Of a stretch of DNA of 21,360 nt, positions 1-9,132 are shown one piece after another. A program made the translations under genes and the position numbers. Origin of the DNA: Welwitschia mirabilis (lineage: Eukaryota > Gnetophyta > Gnetopsida > Welwitschiales); NCBI GenBank assembly GCA_051453625.1, contig JBOZIK010000001.1:5235039-5256398 (forward strand). The letters run 5' to 3'. The notes under the pieces were generated by a model, which made no database searches, had not been told where the DNA came from, and saw nothing but the letters and a program-made list of their open reading frames with translations. Numbering within the stretch: the first letter of the stretch is position 1; the number at the start of each line of letters is the position of its first letter.

Positions 1-228
1 TGAAATATGGGATATGACATAAGATTTACAAAATATGGGATATGACATCATAGTATTTTGAAGTTTGACATGTCCTAATTTTTTATGTTATTTTTATTAC
101 CACTTACTTATTTAATTTAACTACATTTTTAAAATATTTAAATATTTTATTATAATTACAATTAGATTTTTATTTATTATAGTAATTTGAGTAATTATTA
201 ATTATGAAAATAGATTTATTTTATTTAT
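1..228. other. A+T-rich non-coding DNA at the window edge
   Basis: No coding or RNA gene is visible. The only structure is a short direct repeat at the very start (listed separately), followed by runs of A and T. The stretch ends at a scaffold gap. Confidence 0.7.
3..48. repeat. Two-copy 18-bp direct repeat, 28-bp period
   Basis: The 18-mer AAATATGGGATATGACAT occurs exactly at 3-20 and 31-48, separated by 12 bases. A shorter relative, ATGAAATATGGG, is seen near 8161. No function is apparent; it may be the end of a longer array lying outside the window. Confidence 0.8.
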
Positions 229-445
229 NNNNNNNNNNNNNNNNNNNNNNNNNNNNNNNNNNNNNNNNNNNNNNNNNNNNNNNNNNNNNNNNNNNNNNNN
301 NNNNNNNNNNNNNNNNNNNNNNNNNNNNTTATAAAATTCATATTTTTAACATGGTGATTGTATTTTTGGAATTTTAATAATAATTTAATAGTTAATAAAT
401 AGCATGTGTAATTTGGATATACACAATATGTAATAGGTACTTTTG
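120..445 (+). repeat. Copy 1 of a dispersed A+T-rich repeat, interrupted by a gap
   Basis: This stretch resembles 4270-4490. Both share TTTATTATAGTAATTT, followed by a similar TAATTATG stretch and, further on, a block with TTAATAAATA. The match is loose, and in DNA this A+T-rich part of it could be chance. A 100-N gap sits inside this copy. Confidence 0.35.
229..328. other. Scaffold gap (100 N)
   Basis: The run of N is exactly 100 long, the same as the other three in this window. That is the usual placeholder for a gap of unknown size, so distances across it are not real. Confidence 0.98.
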
Positions 446-3400
446 AAGATGTCACAAAACAATATCAATTGATGGAATCTATGGAGGGCTTCTAATTTGG
501 ACTTATTTTCTTTATCGATTAGATATTTTGTTGAATGTGGCATGTTGTGATCTTCCAATAGTTCTCCCTTTTAGACTATAAGACTACATGTCATAGAAGG
601 GTTATCTCTTCTATTGATAAAAAGGAATTTGTTTGAAAATTTACAATTAAATGAACTGATCATGTCATTAATTTATTACAATATGTTTCTTCCATGGCTT
701 ATTATTATCTTCTTAGATTTTATTATATGAGAACTAGATATGTTTACTGTTAGAGTTAATTATGTTTTTAGTAACACACACTTTGCTTCTTCACTTTTTC
801 TAGCATGGATTACATGTTTTAACATTTTGTTAATTGTGATTTCATTTACTCTTACTTTGAATAAAGGTATATCATCTTCTTTGGTGGCAATCCCTTTAGG
901 ATCTAGTTTCACTCATTTGCAATTTCATTCATTTTTTTAATTTATTTGATTTTATTTTTTATACGAAGTCATCTCTTACTCCATTTGGATAAAAGTAGAG
1001 CTACTTCTTTTTGGAGCTATAATATAAGTCCTTTATTATGTGATTTTTAACTTTTTGATTTAGTCTTATGTGTATTTTTTGTATAGTTTTATGGTTTCTA
1101 AACAAAAGGAGAAGTCTGTAACATTTAGAATTTATAATGCTAGCTTTCTTTATTATTAGTGAGGATATTTTTAATATAAAAATAAATTTGGCTTTAACTT
1201 ATAGGTTTTATACATATGAAAATTAAATAAAAAAAGATATCAAGTTTGTCATTTTCTTAGTAAATATTTTATTCATTTATGCTTCATGATCTTTAGATTC
1301 TTATTTGTCTCTAAAGAAACCAATGTCTGTCTATCTCTTTGTTTGGATGCTAGTTTTGTTGTTTTTCTGCATTAGTCATCATCCTTATTCTTAGAACATT
1401 AACCATTTATTACAATCTCTAAATGGTGGAATCCTTTTCATTCAACTTTCATTCTTTTTTCGATACTTGTCTCTTTAAAATTTTTCAATTATTTTCTTAG
1501 TCCTTTTATCGCTTATTAATTTAATTTTTGTATTTTTTAAAATTTATACTTCAATTATTTTAACTCTTAAATAAATAGTTCTAAATTAATTTTCATTGAT
1601 TTTGTATATTTTTATAAATTATTTTTGTGTCTCTTTGAAACTTATTAAACTCATTTCCAATCCTTTTAGTTTTTATTACCTTTAATAGAAATTCTGATTT
1701 TAATCTTTGAATAAGATCTATTCATTGTTGTTTATTAAGATTATTAAGTCGTGTTTAGTATGCTAAACTTCTAAGATTCTTCTTTGTACTTCCACATAAT
1801 ATAATAAATACTACATGTTTTTGGTAATTAATTTATCTAAAAATAAATTATTAACTATAGATTTATTAATTCTTACTATATAGATCCTCCTATGTATGAG
1901 TTTATTCTTAAGTACTAAGTATATTCTCTTTTTACTTTTTTTGGTAAATTACATTGATTCTTCCCCCCATTTGTGGTAATCAGTATGATATTAAAATTTA
2001 ACGACTAATTTAAAAAATGAATTCATGTATATGATTCTTAGATTATCTTCTTATACATATTTACAATTTATTTTTTATTTCTTCCTATGTTTTCTCTTTA
2101 ATAATATACTCCTCATATGAAATATTAATGTTTTTCTATTACTTTTCATTAAAAGTGATAATCTTTTTATCTTTCTCTTCTTGTATTAGCCTCTATCTCT
2201 TATTTAGCCTTTTAAATTAGTTTCACTAGTGATGGGTCATTTAAATTTAGGTTCCATATATTTGAAATCAACACCTATCTCATTCAAGTTTTATCTAAGA
2301 TTGGGCAAAACCTATCTAAGTGACTTCATACTAACTATTAATTCCTAAACTATGTTTTTCCACAGTTGGAATTTAATTACCCTTTTGTTTCTACTTAGAT
2401 TATCTTCTATATTATTAGGCTAAGAAGCTATAGTATATAAGAATAGTATAAGTAACTAGTTTTAGCTAATTATGTTCTCGTCAACTTCTATTTTGTAACT
2501 AAGTTCTTTGCAAAAATAGCTAACACTGGAACCACTTTATTCTGATTTAATGTAAAATGAAAGAAATATAATCTAGGTCAACTAATGATTTTTATGTTAT
2601 TCTTTAGGAGTAATCTTCTGATAATGATGTTTATAATTATGTAAAAAGTTTTAAATAGATTTTAAACTTGAGTAGCCTTTTCACGTCTAATTTGATCTCA
2701 TTTCAATCATGCTCTTATCATGAATAGTGATATAATATCCTTAAATATATAAGCATAGTTCTTCATTTCTTGTTTGAATTCTATGCACATTACATTATGA
2801 GCATATAATAATTCATTTTTAAAGTAAATATAGAAAATTACCATCTTCTTATGTCAAGATAATTGCATTTTGATATGTTAATGAGAAATAGTGGATGAAT
2901 TCCTTGTCTAGTTCTAGTCTTTCACATTTTGTGTACCAATACAAACTAAATATATTAAGGATTTATTTGAACTCAAAATCTAAGTCTATTATTAGTGCTA
3001 ATGTAATATTTGAATTTGTAAAATAATTGTTAATAGTCACTATGTTTTGATCTTTAACTTTTCTAAATCTAAATTATAATTATGCCTGAACTATAATTAG
3101 TAGCTATTTATCTCTTCTTATTAAACACATGTGAAGGTAGTATATAAAGGATTATAATGAGAAAAATTATACAAACAAAAAATCAATTTTAAATAAAATA
3201 AATAAAATTTACATAAATTTTTATAGGAATTCTCTCTAGATAAGGAGATAAGTTTCTTTTCTAAAATTACTAAGGCTTGTTTTTAAAGACTTTAAAAAAT
3301 GCAAGGTAAAATATTCTTTCAAATCTAGGGTTTAATTTTATAAAAAAATTTCTTGATTACATTATTATATCAAAACATCTTTAATGTATGTCATTTCTTG

Positions 3401-3699
3401 TTTTGATTTTTAGGGCTTTTGAAAATTTTTTCATTATGTTGCATTAGTTTATCAATAGATTTGATGGAACTATTATTAGAATTGATTATGAACTAAAAGG
3501 ATTATTTTGGAAATAGAACATGAATATTCATTCAATTATATAAATAACTTTAAGTTAAAAAGTATGATCTCATATGAAAACATGTCCCTCAAATAAGAAC
3601 AATAATATTTGCTATACTCTTTAAGTTTTAGCCTTGATTATCTCATTGATAAGTTTATCAGTTAAAATCATATGAAGTATTTATAGCATTCATTTTGTA
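446..3699. other. A+T-rich, plus-strand T-biased DNA without recognisable genes
   Basis: The plus strand is rich in T and in CTT/TCT runs over several kilobases, so the minus strand is A/purine-rich. Reading the six frames gives only short open stretches full of F, L, I and S on the plus strand, as expected from composition alone. I see no domain motif, RNA gene or repeat array. The bias suggests old, A-rich minus-strand transposon DNA, but that is inference. Confidence 0.5.
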
Positions 3700-3990
3700 T
3701 TTGCTTCCTAAATTATGATGACTCTTATTCATTTTATCTAAACTCTACCATGACACTACTAGGTCTTTGAGGTGATCATCAGATTACTTTCATTCTTCAT
3801 TAGCTATGTTAAGTTCTATGAGCTCCTTATCCATCTTTTTTATGGTTTCATGAAAGTTCAAGCTTGGATTTTTTGAGGGATAATTTTTGAAACTAAAGTT
3901 GTTTAAATGTGATAATAAGGTATTCATGTTTTATGATTTAGAATACTTCTTTTTTATTTTTGGATTCTTCTTCTAGATGGACATATCTAG

Positions 3991-4066
3991 CATATTAATT
4001 CCATGTTTTATTAATTCTTAATATCTGGCATATTAATTCCATGTTGCATTAATTCTTAATGCCATG
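3991..4066. repeat. Tandem duplication of a 38-bp unit
   Basis: CATATTAATTCCATGTT followed by a similar tail ending in ATTAATTCTTAAT occurs at 3991-4028 and again at 4029-4066. The copies differ at a few bases. They are directly adjacent, so this is a simple local duplication with no evident function. Confidence 0.85.
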
Positions 4067-4269
4067 CTTTCTCACTTTTTATTTTTGCATGATGATTTTT
4101 TCCATGTTGAGGAAAATCTAGTGTTTCCTGCTTTCTTCATCATTATCCTTTTCTTTTATAGTTATTTGATTTCTTATTCACCATTCATTTATCATTTATC
4201 ATGTTATTTTATTACTTCTTCATCTACTTTGATATCATGTTTTAGTTTTTGAAGTAAATCACTTAATTT

Positions 4270-4490
4270 ATTTTACTATATTTGTTGAATATTTGGATTT
4301 TTTTGGTTACAACTATATTTAAATTTTTGTTTATTATAGTAATTTTATAGTAATTTGTAATTATGCAAACAAGTTCACTTATGGAACTTATGTTTATGAT
4401 GTAATGAATGTATTTCATTGCTTATAAGAGAAATTTAACTATTAATAAATAATCTAAAATTTTAGGTGCGAAAGTTTAATTTGCATCATG
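4270..4490 (+). repeat. Copy 2 of the dispersed A+T-rich repeat seen at 120-445
   Basis: It shares a 16-base exact match and further loosely matching blocks in the same order and orientation as copy 1. Two such copies about 4.1 kb apart could be terminal repeats of a badly decayed element spanning the T-biased region, but no termini, target duplication or internal domains support this. Confidence 0.35.
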
Positions 4491-5400
4491 AACAACAAAA
4501 GAAGAAGTAAAGGTACTAAATTTTTAAAACATTCTAAAATTGTTACATAATTAATTAATAATTAGGAATAAAACATCATCATAAATAGTTGTTTTTATGT
4601 AGGTGGTTCAGGAATAAACCACTTTCTCAAGTATAGAAATTAGGCTTTTATAACTTTAAGTATTCAATTACACTTTTGTTTGACTCTAAAAAATTTCTTC
4701 TTCTCCTTTATGTTATGCATCATTTGAAACAAATGTTGTTTCCCTATATTGTGTTTTAGCAATTAAAAGAGATTGCATCTTTTTGTTGTGAAATAAAACA
4801 TATCATTTGATATTGCATTAACCAAATTAACATTTGCTACACCAATTTAGTTAAGTTTCTAACATTCACCTTTAGTTTTAAATAAGTTTTCACTTAGACT
4901 TATTTTTGAAATCTTTGGATTCATCTTGAATTATTTCACCTTTTTATTTTTAATTTATCCTTCTTCATGATATTTTTCATCTTTAAAATTATTAACTTTT
5001 GGGATTTCTTTTGAGAATTAGTTAGGTAGTAACATTTAAAGGTTTGTCACTTGTACTTTTTAAGTACCTTCTTTCTAGTCATTTTGCTACTTTGTCTCAC
5101 TTCCATACTTTAGTTTCAAACCTATTTCATTTTGATTAAAAAATGATTTTTTTGGTAATTAGTTTTCTTTTCTTTAATAAGGTTTTTTATAATTTTAAAT
5201 ATTTGTCTCATGTTATGATCTACTTCATCCCTTAGATGAAGTTACTGAACACAAATACAAATACTTCATACAAATTCATCTTTATCATTACTTTAGCCCA
5301 AAAAAAAGGGAAGAATATCAAAAAAGGAAAATTATGCTCTGCCAATACAATAAAATTACATATAAGATTTAAAAATTTTCTTCATTTTAACTTTAAAGTC

Positions 5401-5448
5401 TTCTTTAGTGGCTTCTTTAGTGGCTCCTTCAGTATCTTCTTTGGAAAC
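5401..5448 (-). repeat. Four 12-bp units coding a degenerate tetrapeptide repeat on the minus strand
   Basis: TTCTTTAGTGGC is repeated exactly at 5401-5412 and 5413-5424. Two degenerate units follow at 5425-5436 and 5437-5448. On the minus strand one frame reads VSKE-DTEG-ATKE-ATKE, with a stop about 10 codons upstream and another downstream. A 12-bp period that keeps frame suggests it once expanded inside a coding sequence. The protein is not recognised. Confidence 0.6.
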
Positions 5449-5991
5449 TCTATTTATGGTTTCTTTAAGTTAATTGTTCTGGTTTAGGATGTGTTATCTA
5501 TTTGGAGTTATCTTGATCTTTAATAAAGCTCTTGAAGTGAAACATGAAGCTCATGAACTATGTTTTATGCTTCATCAAGAGAATTTTCTTTTTTATCATG
5601 TCCTTGTAGAATCTAAGATTTCTCCCCTACAAAATAGGTAATCTAAGCTTGTGTTCCATGAAGATTCCTCTAGAATTCTTTATTATTGTTCTTTATCTTT
5701 GCTAGTTTTGGATTTTCTTGATTATGTACATTATTTCCTTTTCCCCTTTATTTTTTAAAAATTTAAAATAACTTTATCTAAAATTATTTTTCTATTATTT
5801 TAAATGTTTATAATAGAAAAGGCAGTAAATTAAAAACTGAATTAAAATATAGGAGATAAGAGAAAACACGCAAATTAAATAAGTTAAATTTTTTTAAGTT
5901 TTTTCACATTTTATCGTAACCTACAAAAAAACTGTTAGACCTGCCACACAAATCAAGTTAGGGTAAAGAAAACTAAAGAGAACTCAAAGTA

Positions 5992-6124
5992 GGACTAGTT
6001 TGGGTATCACTGGAAATGATTAATACCAACCACTAGAAATTAAAAAAAACAACACACAAAGAGAAAAAGAAAGAGGATCAATTCAGGTATCACTGGAAAG
6101 AACTAGTACTCATCACTGAAAAAC
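5992..6124. repeat. Duplicated hairpin motif inside the 3' LTR
   Basis: Two related units, 5992-6040 and 6075-6124, each contain GGTAT...CACTGGAAA...a tract ending near TACC or TACT, then CAC. In the first unit GGTAT (6003-6007) can pair with ATACC (6023-6027) around a 15-nt loop. The 5' LTR has the same pair at 15107-15155 and 15189-15238, so the duplication predates insertion. On the minus strand it lies downstream of the TATA box, hence probably in R/U5. Confidence 0.7.
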
Positions 6125-6944
6125 AAAAACTAAGTTTAAAAAAACTTATAAGAAAGTAAATTTTGTGCTTGTTCTAAGCAGCTACTGTGCCATTATCCCT
6201 GGTGATGATGCTAAAATCTTACTTGTTTCATCTAATGAATCAAATTTAAATTAAGTTGTTAATCAGTATTACTCTTTTCATAAAGATAATTAGGGTAGGT
6301 ATTTAGATGTTACAAATTCTTTCTTAGTTGCAAGTTACAGTTTAAGAAAGGGAAAAAAAGAAGAAGTTGAGAGCATTGTTTTGAAACTTCATTGGAATGG
6401 TAGAGAAGCAAACAAGCTCCAAGTTCTTGTCTGACTTGTCCACCACTGATCCTTCACTTTAATGATATACTACACCAATCTTGTAACGCACTTTAAACTA
6501 TCAAGTAATAATGTCTTAGGTCTTGATGACATAATTTCATTCATCATATTAAATTTGGTGAACCTAATAGCCCCTTGATCCTTCATAGACTTGAAACAAG
6601 AATGAAAAGTAAGGACTTAGGTACTTAAAATCCATCAAGTTGAAGAAGACTTAGGCCAAGTGATTATAAAATATACTCAAATAACAACAGAACTTGAAGT
6701 GAAGTTATTACTTAAGCATTGAAAGTATAAAGTGATTTGTAACTAATAATTAAAAAAATTATGTATTAAATTAATAAAGGCACATTACATCAAAAGAAGG
6801 AAAAAGCTCAAAGAACTCCTTAAGTTATCCTTGAAGTAAGCTCACTTCCCAAAGAAAGTACTTAGAAGTCCATTGCGACTTAATGCTCTGAAGGTTCTAT
6901 TCTTTTACCAAAATAAAGGATGTTATAATGGAGGGTCAAGGGTC

Positions 6945-6951
6945 TTTTATA
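6945..6951 (-). promoter_or_regulatory. TATA box of the 3' LTR
   Basis: The minus strand reads CCTATAAAAGACCC. The same TATAAAA sits at the matching place in the 5' LTR (16062-16068) and in the third LTR relic (17440-17446), with GGAGGGC/GAGGGCTC-like sequence nearby in each. Conservation in three diverged copies supports a core promoter. Confidence 0.7.
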
Positions 6952-7168
6952 GGCAAGGATGAGGGGTAGGGGATGGCTACAAGCCTTTGGCTTATAACAT
7001 TAGTTGAGCAGTTACAAAATATGACATGTAGTATTAGGTAGGGGCTTTTTCATCTTTCATTAGGTAGATATCATCATGATGAGGCCGACACTTGGATCCT
7101 AGATGCTATTACATCTAATAACCATTGTTACTATCATGTATTTCCACTATCATCCTACTCAGCATTGC

Positions 7169-7209
7169 CACATGTTACTACTACATGTTATCATCATCAC
7201 TGCCACATG
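7169..7209. promoter_or_regulatory. Cluster of CACATG (E-box-like) motifs in U3 of the 3' LTR
   Basis: CACATG occurs at 7169-7174 and 7204-7209, with a related TACATG at 7182-7187. This is about 220-260 bp upstream of the TATA box on the minus strand. CANNTG is the general core bound by plant bHLH factors; that these sites are bound is inference. Similar motifs occur in the corresponding part of the other LTR copies. Confidence 0.4.
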
Positions 7210-7571
7210 TTGTCAAAAATACAAGTTACTTCTGATGTGGAATCTGATTAATCCCATAATTAAATTTGGCTTAATTTCACATGACAAGTTAGTAATGTGA
7301 GTTTTGGATTATCATGCATAGAATAACTAACGGTGTTAGGTGACCTAAATAGTAACACTAGGGTTTTAGCTTGGATGATCATCCTCTTTAAACATGTACT
7401 TCAAATTAATATAAATTTTCTGAAAATGTCATGGACAAATGATAAGTTCATAAGTAATATAGAAAAGTGATAGAAGACATATTTTTATGTTAAATGGGTT
7501 ACATTAATGTCTTTCATTAAGATAAATTAATCAAATAACTTGATTAGCATGTTAATTTTTACATGTTAACA

Positions 7572-7581
7572 TACCTCCTAA
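7572..7581 (-). other. Candidate polypurine tract next to the 3' LTR
   Basis: The minus strand reads TAGGAGGTA immediately before the LTR start TGTTAAC. A short purine tract directly upstream of the 3' LTR is where plus-strand DNA synthesis starts in LTR retrotransposons. It is short here and one T interrupts it, so the call is tentative. It supports the 7571 LTR edge. Confidence 0.5.
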
Positions 7582-7587
7582 TTAGAC

Positions 7588-7609
7588 TTTTACTAGACTT
7601 CTAGTAAAA
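7588..7609. repeat. Perfect 10-bp inverted repeat beside the 3' LTR
   Basis: TTTTACTAGA (7588-7597) and TCTAGTAAAA (7600-7609) are exact reverse complements separated by two bases. They lie 16 bp from the inferred LTR edge. It could form a tight hairpin in RNA or single-stranded DNA. No known function is attached to it. Confidence 0.85.
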
Positions 7610-7657
7610 CATTGATAATAAAATGTTTAACCATAGAAATATTGTCTAAGTCAAAAT

Positions 7658-7849
7658 GCTCAAGTGTGAAAATGATATAATTTTGAAAAAAAAAATATGA
7701 CCANNNNNNNNNNNNNNNNNNNNNNNNNNNNNNNNNNNNNNNNNNNNNNNNNNNNNNNNNNNNNNNNNNNNNNNNNNNNNNNNNNNNNNNNNNNNNNNNN
7801 NNNGCTCAAGTGTGAAAATGATATAATTTTGAAAAAAAAAATATGACCA
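7658..7849. other. Identical 46-bp ends on both sides of a gap (unmerged contig overlap)
   Basis: Positions 7658-7703 and 7804-7849 are identical over 46 bases, including a run of ten A, and abut the gap directly on both sides. This is what two overlapping contigs look like when the scaffolder places 100 N between them instead of merging. Confidence 0.85.
7704..7803. other. Scaffold gap (100 N)
   Basis: The gap is exactly 100 N. The flanks repeat each other, so the true gap is probably zero or negative. Confidence 0.98.
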
Positions 7850-7881
7850 ATTTTTTAAAATTAAGGCATTAAAATTAAAAA

Positions 7882-7923
7882 AAGGGGTAAAAAACAACGT
7901 CAAAATTGGACGTCATACCCCTT
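7882..7923. repeat. Nested inverted repeat (AAGGGGTA / TACCCCTT)
   Basis: Outer arms AAGGGGTA (7882-7889) and TACCCCTT (7916-7923) are exact reverse complements. Inside them ACGTC (7897-7901) pairs with GACGT (7909-7913) around a 7-base loop. The unpaired bases between the arms are unequal (7 against 2), so any hairpin has a bulge. It could be a small foldback element or a transcript hairpin; no target duplication was identified. Confidence 0.7.
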
Positions 7924-8039
7924 AATCAAAACTAAACTTTGTCCTTAAAGTTTTACAATATAATGTGTTTAAAGCATTTAAGAATATAACCTTTAGAAGA
8001 ATCTTGATGAGTCCTTTTCTTAAAAGTAATGCAAAGTGA

Positions 8040-8139
8040 NNNNNNNNNNNNNNNNNNNNNNNNNNNNNNNNNNNNNNNNNNNNNNNNNNNNNNNNNNNNN
8101 NNNNNNNNNNNNNNNNNNNNNNNNNNNNNNNNNNNNNNN
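8040..8139. other. Scaffold gap (100 N)
   Basis: The gap is exactly 100 N. GCAAAGTGA lies directly before it (8031-8039) and directly after it (8140-8148), again suggesting a short unmerged contig overlap. Confidence 0.98.
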
Positions 8140-9132
8140 GCAAAGTGATGCAACCAAGCTATGAAATATGGGAAAACTAACTAATAGGAGATAATTTTTA
8201 TTTCTTCCTGAAACATTCTAAGTATAAAGTTAATTTAGAAAAATGGTTTACGCCTTATGGTGTTATTTCTTGTGAAATGGTAATGAAGTAAAATGGGTAA
8301 TGGAGATGGAAAATGAAAACAGTATCAAAAGATTTAAACATAAAACAAATGAATAAATAAATGAACCTACCTAAGTTAATTACCATTATTATGTTGTTGT
8401 ATTTTGTTAATAGATCTCGATATCAACTAAGTGTAGTATCAAACCAAGTAACTTTATAAGAATTTAAGAAACCGTAGCGAATCTCAAGCATGAAAGTTAA
8501 AAAACAATAGAACACAAAAGAACTTTGATTCCCATCTTTTTCTTTCCTTTATTTTCATTTTCTACCAACATGTGTATTCTTTTTTTAAGCCTTTGAATCA
8601 CATTGAGCATCCAATGTTACAACATTTTCTTCAAATAAAGTTAAGTATGTTGTTTTATGAAGAAATTAGTGTTACATTGTTAGCAAGTTTTTATAGCCTC
8701 AATGTAGTTAATTATGTTGTGATTAGACCCTTAGAGTGACATTACTAATGAGCATCCATAGCCTCGATGCAATTAACTAAACCCAATTAAGTGATTAATG
8801 AGATGTGCATTTGGAGAAGAGATACTATTTTTCTTTTCTTTTTATTCTCATATTCATTTTTTATGTACATTAGAGGGGTCATTATCTCATTAACCTAATC
8901 AAGAAAAATCTCATTCCCATCAAAATATTTAAACATAAGAAACATACTATGAGGATAGATTCCACCTTTTTCAGCTATGTCTTACCAAAATCAAAGACCT
9001 TAAGCAAATGTGCTTTTAACAATTAAACTCAAAATAAGCATAATTTTTCCTTAGAAAACTATAACTACACTTAATCGTAACCATTACTTAGTGGTAATGA
9101 GATCCCTTATTATTGATATTTGTTCAAAGGCA

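Larger units (their letters stand above)
3700..5700 (-). pseudogene. Possible degenerate coding remnant with coiled-coil-like traces, family not recognised
   Basis: Minus-strand reading gives isolated stretches richer in K, E, L and N than the surroundings. Near 3868-3794 one frame reads ETIKKMDKELIELNIANEE. Near 5580-5521 a trace contains EA*NIVHELHVSLQELY. Near 5460-5360 a K/E/T-rich stretch carries a tetrapeptide repeat (listed separately). Stops separate all of them. The composition suggests a coiled-coil protein such as an uncharacterised retroelement product, but I recognise no family and chance is not excluded. Parts with no such trace are featureless A+T-rich DNA. Confidence 0.25.
5805..7571 (-). 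repeat. 3' LTR of the Athila-type element
   Basis: It aligns along its whole length with 14918-16675. On the minus strand it runs from TGTTAACATG to CTATTATAAACA, the TG...CA ends expected of an LTR. The left edge is uncertain by about 9 bases: the match extends as TTTTAAATG, and 5796 TA corresponds to TG at 14909. U3 is at the high-coordinate side, with a TATA box at 6945-6951. The 5'-LTR side of the element may hold another 165 bp of LTR not present here (see findings). Confidence 0.88.
7610..9132 (-). other. Post-pol region of the Athila-type element, no clear ORF
   Basis: About 1.5 kb lies between the pol stop (9133-9135) and the 3' LTR. Members of the Athila lineage often carry an env-like frame here, but none is visible: reading frames are short and interrupted. 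Two 100-N gaps fall in this stretch, one flanked by a false-looking 46-bp duplication. A nested inverted repeat at 7882-7923 and a weak two-copy repeat (about 8668-8714 and 8734-8780, sharing ATAGCCTC.ATG) are the only structure seen. Confidence 0.55.

Noticed and set aside
740-940. Plus-strand open frame of 66 codons rich in F, L and S
   Set aside because: The composition follows the T-rich DNA, no domain or start context is seen, and nothing around it supports a gene.
4064-4252. Plus-strand open frame of 62 codons with hydrophobic residues resembling membrane segments
   Set aside because: T-rich codons give F, L, I and S by composition alone. It starts inside a tandem duplication and has no recognisable motif.
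5236-5487. Plus-strand open frame of 83 codons
   Set aside because: It overlaps the 12-bp repeat, whose minus-strand reading is more protein-like, and its own sequence is composition-driven.
7103-7300. Plus-strand open frame inside the 3' LTR (a related one lies at 16199-16420 in the 5' LTR)
   Set aside because: Both lie antisense in U3. Their shared residues come from LTR homology, and the third LTR does not keep the frame.
7646-8153. Minus-strand open frames spanning the N gaps
   Set aside because: They exist only because N translates as X; the readable parts are low-complexity.
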